A stretch of DNA of 64,000 bases from DATAEG01 sp963703085 (GTDB lineage Bacteria > Actinomycetota > Actinomycetes > Mycobacteriales > Jatrophihabitantaceae). Each line of letters starts with the position of its first letter. Position 1 is the first letter of the stretch. The notes below the pieces were generated by a model. The model worked only from the letters and a program-made list of their open reading frames with translations, was not told the origin of the DNA and searched no databases. Both the position numbers and the translations under genes were made by a program. Below, piece by piece: positions 8,601-17,339 of this stretch. The stretch is from contig OY969789.1 of NCBI GenBank assembly GCA_963703085.1, forward strand, positions 2,542,001 through 2,606,000, read 5' to 3'.

Positions 8601-10124
8601 GCCACTTACGAAGGTGTCGCCCTGACGCCGGCTCAGATCGACGCGCATTACAGCGCCGCCGGTCACACCGGTCCGGACATCGTGCCGCCGACCACGGCGA
8701 TCACTTCTCCGGCTGACGGCGCCACAGTGAACAGCGGTTCGGTGCCGGTCTCGGCGACTGCTTCCGACAACGTGGGTGTGACGGCGGTGGATCTGCAGGT
8801 CGACGGCACCACCGTGGCCACAGACTCGTCCGCTCCGTACACGTTCACGTGGACGGCGACCGACGGTCCGCACTCACTGCGCACGGTCGCTCACGATGCG
8901 GCTGGCAACACTGGGACGTCCGATGCAGTCAGCGTGACCGCAGCAACGCCGGACACCACTGACCCGACGACGGCGATCACCTCGCCTGCGGACGGCGCGA
9001 CGGTGTACGGACCCACAACGGTCACCGCCACTGCCAGTGACAACACCGGGGTCACCTCGGTGGACCTGCAGGTCGACGGCACGACGGTCGACTCCGACAC
9101 CAGTTCGCCGTACTCGTTCACTTGGAACGCGACGGCCGCCGGTGGGCACACATTGCGCACCGTGGCGAAGGACGCAGCCGGCAACACCGGTACCTCCGCT
9201 GCCGTGAATGTGACCGTGGTCGTCCCGCCGGACACCACGCCGCCGTCGGCTCCGGGCACTCTCACCGGTGCCGCGTCGGACGCCACCACGGTGCAACTCG
9301 GCTGGGATGCGGCCACCGACAACGTCGGCGTGACCGGCTACAAGGTGGTCCGTAACGGAACGACGTTGCCCGGCACGGTCACAGGGCTCAGTTACACGGA
9401 CAACGGTCTGACTCCGGGTGCCACGTACACCTACACGGTGCACGCGGTGGACGCTGCCGGCAACGTTGGCCCGGACAGCAATCCGGTGACGGTGACTACG
9501 CCGACCACCAACCCGGTGCTGTTCAACGACAGTTGGACAGGTGCGAACGGGGCGCCGTGGAAGACCGGTTGGACGACCACGGCCGCCAACGGCACGGTCG
9601 ACACGCAAGGTGGAGCGGGACGGCTGACCTTCACCGATACAGCTGGTGCGAACGCGCGCGCGCAGCTGACCGGTGTGAGTCCCAACGCCGACACCGAACT
9701 GTTGACCTCGTTCCAGTGGAGTGCGAACACTCCGACGGCGTTCCTGAACGTCTGGTTGCGGGGGTCCGGCGGATGGCAGGGCGCCTATCGGCCAGTCAAC
9801 GGCTACGGCATCCAGTTGCAGTCGAACAGTGCCTCGGTCGTTGTTCAGAAGAACGTCAGCTCAACGACCACGACCCTGGCAACAGTGGCAAGCGGTCAGG
9901 CAGTCAGCACCGCAAAGCAGTGGCTGCGGCTGCGGGTCGTCGGCTCCACCATCGAGTTCAAGGTCTGGACCGACGGGGCTGCCGAGCCCGCCACGTGGAA
10001 GTCAGTGGTTACCGACTCCTCGGTCACCGCTCCCGGTCAGCTGTTCGTGTCGCTCAATCGCGGCTCGACGAATACCGGGGTCAAGGCCGTCACCCTTGAC
10101 GACCTGCAACTGTTCCAGGGATAG
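5700..10124 (+). CDS. Giant secreted beta-propeller / LamG / Ig-like / fn3 surface protein
   Basis: A 1474-residue exported protein with an N-terminal signal peptide (hydrophobic IAGIAAIAASSFALSIFIAAAPSSA). Reading along it: a propeller region at about 30–417 with repeated IYIGGDFTSV / LYVGGDFTNI / LFVGGEFTTV units; an fn3-like stretch to 520; two LamG-type concanavalin folds (about 522–750 and 760–990), each with WYF-rich SLYWR and GYWRVGGDN signatures; two Ig-like repeats starting TTAITSPADGATV (about 997 and 1085); one fn3 domain (about 1179–1271); and a C-terminal ~200-residue jelly-roll-like domain. There is no LPXTG or membrane anchor, so it is probably released or bound non-covalently to carbohydrate. 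No enzyme motif was seen. Its fn3 and C-terminal domains are paralogous to those of the next gene. Likely role (inference): matrix binding or scaffolding of the exopolysaccharide. Confidence 0.8.
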   Translation: MRLVRLIAGIAAIAASSFALSIFIAAAPSSALQSQVPSNAASAWQTNGNVSVMAYANGVIYIGGDFTSVRPPGAAAGTGEVARGHLAAFNASTGALITSFNHSISSVKALAASPDQSTLYVGGDFTNIDGTARNRVASFATSSGALTSWNPNSNNRVSAIAASPTTVYVAGTFTSVGGRASTRIAALSASTGSALSTFTASADNLSYQIALSTDYSRLYLAGAFTNLNGDTNLWSAGVINASTGANLPFAAHSVIPPTSAACVSQGKTIKTDADGAYFGMEGTGGGCFDGTFSANSDGSLKWVSTCLGATQAVQPLNGTLYTGSHSHDCTGDQGTDPDAFAEVGWSKGLARYLLSRSTTTGKLGNWYPNTNGGTGLGPRSMATDGTQLFVGGEFTTVNGQPQQGFARFSPSTGDLAVPAQTAAPVAIARAGGKVSVFVQTPLDTDDTDLTVRLYRDNGTTPIATKQEHSLFWRQPIVGFTDDGLAVGSSHTYRVDVSETNGPNVGAKSAASNTVTVANSVPAYPTSVMSDDPSLYWRFADTHTPAIADSSDALEGGVTFGGVSLGQGGATTDSNGITTDGASGIVSSTDLLPSPTTFSVDAWFKTTSTSGGKIIGFGNDQKGYDFSGNPALSSSYDKQVYMTNDGKLIFGVYNGSFDMLSTSTAFNDGQWHQVVGTQGPTGMTLYVDGARIGHNGVTTNQSYNGYWRVGGDNLGAWPSQPTSNYFAGSIDEVSVYNHTLSLSDVVSQYSASGRTPPPSSLPTDAYGKAVVQDGASTYWRVDETSGTTAADSTGLGNTGTYSGGDTLGGPSAIGSVGTSVSFDGSTGNLASANVTSGPSVYSEELWFKTNTTNGGKLIGFGNSNNGPSSNYDRHVYMTNEGNLIFGVWNNGPDTVTTPNTYNNNQWHYMVATQGPDGMKLYVDGVLTGTNGATTSQPYQGYWRVGGDNIGGWPGQPNSSNFGGSIDEVATYEGVALTPAQIDAHYSAAGHTGPDIVPPTTAITSPADGATVNSGSVPVSATASDNVGVTAVDLQVDGTTVATDSSAPYTFTWTATDGPHSLRTVAHDAAGNTGTSDAVSVTAATPDTTDPTTAITSPADGATVYGPTTVTATASDNTGVTSVDLQVDGTTVDSDTSSPYSFTWNATAAGGHTLRTVAKDAAGNTGTSAAVNVTVVVPPDTTPPSAPGTLTGAASDATTVQLGWDAATDNVGVTGYKVVRNGTTLPGTVTGLSYTDNGLTPGATYTYTVHAVDAAGNVGPDSNPVTVTTPTTNPVLFNDSWTGANGAPWKTGWTTTAANGTVDTQGGAGRLTFTDTAGANARAQLTGVSPNADTELLTSFQWSANTPTAFLNVWLRGSGGWQGAYRPVNGYGIQLQSNSASVVVQKNVSSTTTTLATVASGQAVSTAKQWLRLRVVGSTIEFKVWTDGAAEPATWKSVVTDSSVTAPGQLFVSLNRGSTNTGVKAVTLDDLQLFQG

Positions 10125-10187
10125 CGGGTTCGGACGCAAGCGCTTCACTTCATTGAGCAAGGCACGGGGAATCGGGGAGCAGGGGTC

Positions 10188-13100
10188 ATGCACGCAGTGT
10201 CACGGGGGGCCGGAGCTAACACGCGCCGGGAAGTGCGAAACCGGCGCGGTCGGCGAAGGTTCGTGGCACTGGGGGCAGCTGCCACGATCGTCGCCGCAGG
10301 TTTGGTAGCTGCAGCGGGCATCACGCCCGCTGCAGCCGCCACCCCGGCACGTGACGGGTCCTCGTCGACCCTGGCTGCGCCGTCGTGTTGGGCCATCAAG
10401 CAGTTGAGCCCATCAAGCCCGAGCGGTGTCTACTGGCTGCAGACCGCAACTCTTGTCGACCCAGAGCAGTTCTACTGTGACCAAACGACCGACGGCGGCG
10501 GCTGGGTGCTGGTCGGCCGCGGCCGAGACGGATGGAACTTCGGTCCAACGGGCCAAGGCAGTGTCGTGGCCCTGCGCACCACTCCGTCGGGTACCGGGGC
10601 GTTTGCGCCGGCGACCCTTCCCACGGACACGATCGACGGACTGCTCGACGGCACTCGAGTCGACGCGCTCACCGACGGCGTTCGCATCGTGCGCTCGACC
10701 AACTCGACCGGCACGGTGGTGCAGGAGGCGAGGTTCAACGAGTCGAACCGTGCCACCTGGAGCTGGGCGGTCTCCGGCGGCATCCTGTTCTCGAATTACA
10801 TCGTCAACGGCACGACCACCAATCGCAGCGGAAACACGCAGTCCTTCACCATGGACCAGTACAACAACGCATTGGTCTCGGCATCGGCCTCCGGCCACAA
10901 CTATCGAATGGGGTTCGGGTTCGGATCGAACATCCGCGGCACCAACAGCGCCACTACCTACCTGTGGTCGAACACGACTGAGGGCAACGCATTGCCGTTC
11001 ACCCAGGTGTGGTTGCGCCCGAAGCTGACCTCAACAGCATTCGCCCCCATCCCGTCGGGCGGTCTCGGCGCGAGCACGGTGCGCGACATGGTGTCCGACC
11101 AGACTTCGCTGAACACACCGTGGGGTGTCACCGGAGTGCACGGCTCGGGCGAGTTGCACATGCCGGTAGAGACTTTCGCCCAGATCGGCAATGTGATGTA
11201 CGTGGGAGGCGACTTCGTCAACGTGCAGAAGGGCGCCAACCCGAGCGTCAATGAGAAGGTGGCCCAGCCCTACCTGGCGGCCTTCAATGCGACCACCGGA
11301 GAATGGATCTCGACGTTCCGACCGACGCTGAACGGCATCGTCTGGGACCTGCAGGCTCTTCCCAACGGAGATCTCGCTGTGGGGGGCGAGTTCACGACAG
11401 TGAACGGTCAGTCCGCGCCGGCCCTCGCGATCGTGGACGGAACAAGCGGACTGACGGCAACTGACTTCTCGGCGTCGGTCAGTCTGACTGACGCGACCGT
11501 CAGTGCGCCGGCGCAAGTCAAGGCCATGGACCTGCAGGGCAACTACCTCTACCTGGGCGGCCGCTTCAATCGGGTTTCGGGTGGAGTCAGCCAACCGCTG
11601 AGCAACGTCATCGTGGGGCGGGTGGCCCGAGTCAGCGTCGCGGACGGCCGGCCAGACGGCACCTGGAAGCCAAACTTCGACGGCACTGTCGTGGAACTGG
11701 ACGCAAGCGATCAAGGCGACCGGGTGTATGCGGTCGGCTACTTCTCACACGTCAACGGCGCGTCTTCAGCGAACGAAGCGACGATCTCTACCGGCGGAAA
11801 CGGAGACTTGGTTCCGGGCATCGGGCACTGGACGCCGAGCACAGGTTCCGGCACTGCGACCTACCAACAAGCGATCCGTGAGACGAATGACGGCTACGTG
11901 TGGCAGGGAGGTTCGGAACACATCCTCGAGCAGTTCGATCGCGCTAGCTACACGATGAAGAGCAGCTTCATCACCAAGTCCGGCGGCGATATCCAGACCA
12001 TCGGTGCGGTCAACGGCGTCGTGTATGCGTCTTGCCACTGCAACAACGACATCTACTCGGGCACGATCAACTACTCAAACCCCGTTCCGAGCGCCACCGA
12101 CGTCGACAGCATCAACTACATCGGCGCGTTTGACTCCGTCACCGGGCAGTACATCGCGGACTGGTGGCCTTCGGGTCTGGACACCAGTCAGAACATCGGT
12201 GGTTGGGAGCTTTATCCGGACACGCAAGGCTGCCTCTGGTTCGGTGGCGACTTCAGCCGCGGGTCGTACCGTGACGGTGCCTATCAATGGCTCGGCGGAT
12301 TTGGGAAGTTCTGCGCCAACGACCACACCGCCCCCAGCGTGCCGACCGGTGTCACGACCTCGGCTGCGGCAGGCGGTGTCACCGTGCACTGGGCGGCGTC
12401 GGCCGACGACAGCGCCGGCACCGTGACCTACGAGGTCCTCAGCGGTGACCGAGTCATCGGTACCACGACGGCCACGTCGTTTGTGGACCCGAACCCGACT
12501 TACCCAGACACATACTGGGTGCGGGCGATGGACGCCAGCGGTAATCGGTCGGCGACCAGCCCTGGCGTCACCGAGCAAGGCCCGGATACCACCCCGCCGA
12601 CGGCGCCGACCAACTTGACGGCCACCGCAGCGTCGGCGGCCGCCGTTCAGCTCGGTTGGACCGCAGCGACGGACAACGTCGGTGTGACCGGCTATCAGGT
12701 CGTTCGGGACGGCACCGCGCTGCCCGGCACAGTCAGCAATACGACGTTCACGGACACCGGCGTCGTCGCAGGTAGGACCTACAGCTACTCCGTCCGCGCG
12801 ATTGACGCCGCAGGCAACCTCGGCCCAGCCAGTGATCCGGCCTCGGTAACTACGCCGACGGCGAATCCGGTGGTCTTCTCCGACACGTTCGCGGGAGCCG
12901 ATGGAGCTGCCTGGCAGTCTGACTGGACCTGCCTGTCGACGAACGGGTCGGTCACCACGCAATCCGGTGCCGGTGTGTTGGCGTTTGACGATGTGACCGG
13001 TGCCTACTCGAAGGCGCAGCTGTCTGGGGTCGCCGCACAGACCGACGGCACGCTCCTGATGTCCTACCAGTGGAACTCCAGTTCGGCCGCTGCCTTCTTC

Positions 13101-13481
13101 AGCGTCTATTTGCGCGGGTCGGGCGGCTGGAAGGACAGCTACCGGCCCAAGAACGGGTACGGCCTGCAGTTGACCTCTAACAGCGGGACCGTGCAGGTTC
13201 AGAAGGCGGTCAACGGGACGATGACGGCGCTGCATTCGGTGGCCGGAGGCCAGGCGGTCACGACCGCGAAGCAGTGGCTGCGAGTCCAGGTGAACGGCAC
13301 GACAATTCAGTTCCGCACCTGGCTGAATGGACAGGCCGAACCGTCAACCTGGAAGTCGGTCGACACCGATGGCTCAGTCACTGCGGCGGGTCAGGTATTC
13401 CTGTCGATCAACCGCGGTGGCTCGACCAACGTCGGAGCGAAGTCGGTCACGATCGACGACCTGCAACTGTTCGACGCCTGA
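10188..13481 (+). CDS. Secreted protein with fibrinogen-like domain, beta-propeller and fn3 domains
   Basis: A 1097-residue exported protein. The signal peptide is at about 25–50 (FVALGAAATIVAAGLVAAAG). Residues ~67–281 resemble a fibrinogen C-terminal (ficolin-like) domain: it opens with a CWAIKQ cysteine and continues with FYCDQTTDGGGWVLVGRG, the classical family signature. A propeller follows (~311–711; MYVGGDFVNV, DLAVGGEFTTVNGQ, YLYLGGRFNRV), then two fn3 domains (~715–895) and the same C-terminal domain as the preceding gene (~897–1097). Fibrinogen-like domains in lectins bind acetylated sugars, which fits a carbohydrate-binding matrix protein; this is inference. The gene follows its paralogue by 63 bases on the same strand and is probably cotranscribed. 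The ATG at 10188 has GGGAG nearby. Confidence 0.78.
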   Translation: MHAVSRGAGANTRREVRNRRGRRRFVALGAAATIVAAGLVAAAGITPAAAATPARDGSSSTLAAPSCWAIKQLSPSSPSGVYWLQTATLVDPEQFYCDQTTDGGGWVLVGRGRDGWNFGPTGQGSVVALRTTPSGTGAFAPATLPTDTIDGLLDGTRVDALTDGVRIVRSTNSTGTVVQEARFNESNRATWSWAVSGGILFSNYIVNGTTTNRSGNTQSFTMDQYNNALVSASASGHNYRMGFGFGSNIRGTNSATTYLWSNTTEGNALPFTQVWLRPKLTSTAFAPIPSGGLGASTVRDMVSDQTSLNTPWGVTGVHGSGELHMPVETFAQIGNVMYVGGDFVNVQKGANPSVNEKVAQPYLAAFNATTGEWISTFRPTLNGIVWDLQALPNGDLAVGGEFTTVNGQSAPALAIVDGTSGLTATDFSASVSLTDATVSAPAQVKAMDLQGNYLYLGGRFNRVSGGVSQPLSNVIVGRVARVSVADGRPDGTWKPNFDGTVVELDASDQGDRVYAVGYFSHVNGASSANEATISTGGNGDLVPGIGHWTPSTGSGTATYQQAIRETNDGYVWQGGSEHILEQFDRASYTMKSSFITKSGGDIQTIGAVNGVVYASCHCNNDIYSGTINYSNPVPSATDVDSINYIGAFDSVTGQYIADWWPSGLDTSQNIGGWELYPDTQGCLWFGGDFSRGSYRDGAYQWLGGFGKFCANDHTAPSVPTGVTTSAAAGGVTVHWAASADDSAGTVTYEVLSGDRVIGTTTATSFVDPNPTYPDTYWVRAMDASGNRSATSPGVTEQGPDTTPPTAPTNLTATAASAAAVQLGWTAATDNVGVTGYQVVRDGTALPGTVSNTTFTDTGVVAGRTYSYSVRAIDAAGNLGPASDPASVTTPTANPVVFSDTFAGADGAAWQSDWTCLSTNGSVTTQSGAGVLAFDDVTGAYSKAQLSGVAAQTDGTLLMSYQWNSSSAAAFFSVYLRGSGGWKDSYRPKNGYGLQLTSNSGTVQVQKAVNGTMTALHSVAGGQAVTTAKQWLRVQVNGTTIQFRTWLNGQAEPSTWKSVDTDGSVTAAGQVFLSINRGGSTNVGAKSVTIDDLQLFDA

Positions 13482-13881
13482 GCGGGAGCTACTCGGCAGT
13501 ACTTGCTTGGGAGCTCACTCTTACGGCAATCCTGCCCGGGCCCTTGCCCTCGTGGGGAGTTGCTGCCGGGTTCGTGTTGGTCGTCGACCGGTCGATGCCT
13601 GGAACTCATCACCGCTCGCTCGCTGGGCGATAGGACCCAATTAGCCAACTGTGACGTGCTGAGGTACTGATCCTGCCTGTCCCATATGAGCTTCCGACCG
13701 ACTTGCATAGTGGCAGCGGGAAGCGCTAGACAGGTCTGGGCATACAAGGGTGGGGCCACGAAGCAGTAACGGTTCGGCGGCAGTTTTCACAGCGAAGTGG
13801 GCCGCCGAACCGACTCGTGGCCAAGCGTTCCGGGAACCGACGCGTGGCTGGCCTAGCCACCTGACGACCGGGAGCAAGTGC
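13482..13881. other. Intergenic region before the GH16 genes
   Basis: Four hundred bases between a secreted-protein gene and the first GH16 gene. An in-frame extension of the GH16 reading frame back to 13750 exists but has no coding character and no ribosome-binding site. I see no RNA gene or strong hairpin; it presumably contains a promoter. Confidence 0.4.
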
Positions 13882-15261
13882 ATGTCCCCCCAACCTGGCC
13901 GAGGCAAGCCGCGGCATCTGAAAACCCCGACAGCGCTACCGCGCCATGCGCGCGTCGCCACATCGGCCGCCGCCGACGCGCCCCTTCAGTTGATGCCGAG
14001 GTCCTCAGGAGGAGGCTCGAGCCGGCGGCGCGTTACCGCTGTTGCCTTGGCGTGCGTGCTGGCGGTGGTGGGCGTTGCCCAGCTTGCCTCGGCGCGTCCA
14101 TCGACCAAACGGCCAGTTGCTATTGAGTACTACGGACCGATCACTCGGGCGCCAGACCGGGCGAACGCAAGGCGCGCCTCGCCACCGGTCCGTACCAACC
14201 CACATGGCCACCCTTCGACCTCCGGCTCATCAACGTCTCCTTCCGCCCCAGGAAGCTCGGGTGGGTCATCGAACGGGGGAACCCCGACCACTGGGGGCAC
14301 GCCGAGCACACCAGGAAGCATGCCGAGCAACTCGGGTGGCACTTCCACGCCCAGCGGGGGAACGCCGACCTCGGGCGGCACCACCGGTCCCACCACCGAC
14401 CCGGGTACTGACACCGGCAGCCCTAGTCAGCCGCCGAGCCAGCCCTCCGATTCGGGTTCGCCCACCGGCACGCCGACCACGCAGCCGCCGCCAGTCGGCA
14501 CGGGGAACTACCAGGAGGTCTGGGGCGATGAATTCAACGGCAGCTCGGTCGACCGGTCGCAATGGAACGTCCGCGATGGGTGGCAGGGCGGCAACGAAGC
14601 CTCCATCGCCACGAACCGCAAACAGAACGTGAACGAACACGACGGTGTTCTCGACATCACTGCGCTGCGGGAGAAGGGCTACAAAGGCAGCTCTCGCCAA
14701 TACACATCGGGTTACCTCGACACCATGGGACTGCACTCGTGGAAGTACGGCCGCTTCGAGATGCGCGCGAAGCTCCCCAACTCCGAGGGCATGTGGCCGG
14801 CATTCTGGCTGCGCGACAACAGCAAGGCGGGGGAGATCGACATCATGGAGGCAGTGGGCGGTAAGCCCACATTCACCGCCCAGTCGATCCATCAGTCGAC
14901 CAACGGAGGACAGGGAAAGAAGGCGCACGACAACTACGGGTCTGCGGTCGCGCAATGGCACACATATACCCTCGACGTGGAGCCAGACAAGGTGACTTGG
15001 TATATCGACGGTGCGGTCGTCTTCACGGTTACAGACAAGGACGCGAGCTGGGTCCCGGGGACCTTCGACGACTACATGAACATCAGGCTGAACCTGCAGG
15101 TGGATGGGACGATGCCGGCCTACTACGGCCATCCGGTCAACAGCACCACGACGTATCCGGCTGTGTACACCATCGACTACATCCGGGTCTACCAGAAGCA
15201 GTTGGGAACGGGTCCCAACCAAGTGGCGCGGACGGGGGCGCCGGTGCCGAGCGCGCTGTAG
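13882..15261 (+). CDS. Secreted GH16 endo-beta-glucanase-like enzyme with Ser/Thr/Gly/Pro linker
   Basis: Predicted extracellular glycoside hydrolase of family 16, which cuts beta-1,3/1,4-linked polysaccharides. I placed the start at the ATG at 13882 because GGGAG lies seven bases upstream. The 459-residue product has a basic N-terminus, one hydrophobic export segment (~50–72, VTAVALACVLAVVGVAQLASA), a flexible linker rich in Ser, Thr, Gly and Pro (~110–205), then the GH16 domain (~210–445). The catalytic motif GEIDIMEAVG (~317) carries both glutamates and the aspartate of the ExDxxE form. WKYGRFEMRAKLP and MWPAFWLR are typical family strands. It is followed by a second GH16 gene with the same core. 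Likely role: trimming, chain-length control or release of the polymer made by this locus. Confidence 0.88.
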   Translation: MSPQPGRGKPRHLKTPTALPRHARVATSAAADAPLQLMPRSSGGGSSRRRVTAVALACVLAVVGVAQLASARPSTKRPVAIEYYGPITRAPDRANARRASPPVRTNPHGHPSTSGSSTSPSAPGSSGGSSNGGTPTTGGTPSTPGSMPSNSGGTSTPSGGTPTSGGTTGPTTDPGTDTGSPSQPPSQPSDSGSPTGTPTTQPPPVGTGNYQEVWGDEFNGSSVDRSQWNVRDGWQGGNEASIATNRKQNVNEHDGVLDITALREKGYKGSSRQYTSGYLDTMGLHSWKYGRFEMRAKLPNSEGMWPAFWLRDNSKAGEIDIMEAVGGKPTFTAQSIHQSTNGGQGKKAHDNYGSAVAQWHTYTLDVEPDKVTWYIDGAVVFTVTDKDASWVPGTFDDYMNIRLNLQVDGTMPAYYGHPVNSTTTYPAVYTIDYIRVYQKQLGTGPNQVARTGAPVPSAL

Positions 15262-15317
15262 TCTGAAGTTTCTTCTGGCGTTGGGGGACGCCGGATCGGG
15301 GCGATCGGACAACTCGC

Positions 15318-16205
15318 GTGACAACGCATCCAGAAGCACGTCAATATCCGACGTATTCGGCGCCGCCGTTGCGGCCGGATGCGGCGTGGCCCAGGCCGCG
15401 CCGGCGTCGACGCAAGTGGCCGTGGGTCGTCGCATCGCTGACCACGGCGGTGCTGGCTGGCGGCGCCATTACCGGCGTGCTCATTTACAAGGCCAGCTGG
15501 CACATGGTGTGGCACGACGAGTTCGGCGGCCGGTCGGTGAACCGGTCGCACTGGAACATCCGCAACAACACCTTCAGTACGAATGAGGACTCCGCTCTCA
15601 CGTCTCGGCCGCGGAACGTCAGCGTTGGTGACGGCACGCTCCGGCTGACCGCCCTGCGTGAGGAGTACACGGTCCGAAACACGACGCGTCATTACACCTC
15701 CGGGTACCTCGACACGATCGGGAAGAAGTCCTGGAAGTACGGAAAGTTCGAAGTGCGCGCCAAACTGCCGGCCTCTCAGGGCCTGTGGCCGGCGTTCTGG
15801 CTTCGTGCCGACAACGGACTCGGAGAAATCGACATCATGGAGTCGGTCGGTGGCATCCGCGGTTTCACCGCCCAATCGGTGCACCAGTCCACTCAAGGTG
15901 GGCAGGGGAAGTCCGCCCACGACGACACACTGCCCGGTGGCGCCAGTACCAGTACCTGGCATGTTTACGCAGTGCTTTTGCAGCCGGACGCGGTGACCTG
16001 GACCATCGACGGTCAACAGGTGTACCGCGTGACGACGTCCCAGCAGCCGTGGCTGCGGTCGGTCTTCGACCGGCCGCTCAACATCCGGCTCAATTTGCAG
16101 GTCAACGGGACGATGCCGGACTACTACCACCATCCCGTGACGTCCGCTTCGACGTTCCCGGCCACGTACACGATCGATTGGGTGCGGGTGTACCAGCACG
16201 GCTGA
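15318..16205 (+). CDS. Membrane-anchored GH16 endo-beta-glucanase-like enzyme
   Basis: Second family-16 hydrolase, 295 residues, with a short cytoplasmic tail rich in Pro and Arg, one transmembrane helix (~35–57, WVVASLTTAVLAGGAITGVLI) and the catalytic domain outside the membrane. The catalytic motif is GEIDIMESVG (~175). It is clearly a paralogue of the preceding enzyme (shared HYTSGYLDTIG, WKYGKFEVRAKLP, LWPAFWLRA, NGTMPDYYHHPV) but lacks the long linker and probably stays at the membrane, while its neighbour is secreted. The GTG at 15318 has only a weak ribosome-binding site, 56 bases after the previous stop. Confidence 0.86.
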   Translation: MTTHPEARQYPTYSAPPLRPDAAWPRPRRRRRKWPWVVASLTTAVLAGGAITGVLIYKASWHMVWHDEFGGRSVNRSHWNIRNNTFSTNEDSALTSRPRNVSVGDGTLRLTALREEYTVRNTTRHYTSGYLDTIGKKSWKYGKFEVRAKLPASQGLWPAFWLRADNGLGEIDIMESVGGIRGFTAQSVHQSTQGGQGKSAHDDTLPGGASTSTWHVYAVLLQPDAVTWTIDGQQVYRVTTSQQPWLRSVFDRPLNIRLNLQVNGTMPDYYHHPVTSASTFPATYTIDWVRVYQHG

Positions 16206-16296
16206 GTGGACCTTCCGCCGGTTCGTGCAGTTGTCCCGGCGTCCATGCCGATAGCATTTGCCCGCCGTGTTCGCGGGGGGACGACGCCGGGCTGGC

Positions 16297-17304
16297 ATGT
16301 CTCTCGAGACCGGTCGACCCATCCTGGTTGAAAGGGAAAGAGAGTGGCCGACAGTGACTGTGCCGAGCACCGGAGATAACGACAGACCCGGCTCCTGGCC
16401 ATCTGTCAGCGCCGTCATCCCCACCAAGGATCGGCCAGAGTTGCTGAAACGCGCAGTCAGCGCGGTGTTGGAACAGGACTATCCGGGTGATATCGAAGTT
16501 CTTGTGGTGTTCGACGGCACCGAGCCGACGTTGCCGGAGGTGGCGTTGCGCCCGCGGCGTTCGCTACGAGCGTTGTCGAACAATCGCACGCCCGGGCTGG
16601 CCGGCAACCGGAACACCGGGTACCTCGCGGCCGAGGGTGAGTACGTGGCGGGTTGTGATGATGACGACGAGTGGTTCCCGGACAAGCTCCGGCTACAGAT
16701 CGCGTTGCTCCAACAGCGGCCCGACGCGTGTGGCGCGGGTTCCGGAAGCACCTTTCATTTCGAAGGAAACGACCGGGAACGTCCGGCCGAGCTGCCGGAG
16801 CTGACCTTGCCCGAGCTCCTGGCGCAGCGGCACCCTGAAGTCCATGCGTCCAGCTACGTGTTCCGGCGAGATGTACTGCTCAATGACATCGGATTGGTGA
16901 ACGAGGACCTTCCGGCCAGCTATGGCGAGGATTTCGAGCTACTGATTCGGGCCACTCGGCTCGGGCCGTTTGTGTGTGTACGGCGTCCGCTGTTACGCGC
17001 CTACATGCACCGTTCATCGTTCTTCGCGGACAAGTGGCGCACGATCGACGATGCGCTGGCCTACCTCATCGACTTGGTGCCAGAGTTTGCGCAAGCACCG
17101 ACGGGCCTGGCGCGGATGGAGGGACAGCGGGCCTTCGCCAAGGCCGCCTCCGGCGAGCGCTGGGCGGCGGTGAAGCTAGCAGTGCGATCGCTGCGGCGCT
17201 CACCGAAGGTGAAGCAGAGTTGGTTCGCGATTTTGGTCGCCGGGCATCTCGTCAGCGCGAACCGTGTATTGGCTGTGGCGCGAAGATTCGGCCGTGGTAT
17301 CTGA
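16297..17304 (+). CDS. Family 2 glycosyltransferase
   Basis: Cytosolic or membrane-associated GT-A-fold transferase that adds a sugar to the lipid-linked repeat unit. The protein contains SVSAVIPTKDRPELLKRAVSA at the N-terminal nucleotide-sugar site (quoted in part), RNTGYLAAEGEYVAGCDDDDEW with the metal-binding acidic cluster (DDDDEW), and ASYGEDFELLIRA at the usual acceptor/catalytic position. The frame is open from a TTG at 16258, but I prefer the ATG at 16297 (335 residues); the domain itself begins about 35 residues later, so an even later GTG near 16354 is possible. The linked sugar cannot be told. The next gene begins 35 bases downstream. Confidence 0.85.
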   Translation: MSLETGRPILVEREREWPTVTVPSTGDNDRPGSWPSVSAVIPTKDRPELLKRAVSAVLEQDYPGDIEVLVVFDGTEPTLPEVALRPRRSLRALSNNRTPGLAGNRNTGYLAAEGEYVAGCDDDDEWFPDKLRLQIALLQQRPDACGAGSGSTFHFEGNDRERPAELPELTLPELLAQRHPEVHASSYVFRRDVLLNDIGLVNEDLPASYGEDFELLIRATRLGPFVCVRRPLLRAYMHRSSFFADKWRTIDDALAYLIDLVPEFAQAPTGLARMEGQRAFAKAASGERWAAVKLAVRSLRRSPKVKQSWFAILVAGHLVSANRVLAVARRFGRGI

Positions 17305-17339
17305 GCGGTGTGCAGCGCCCGACCGCGAGGTCGAGGCCG

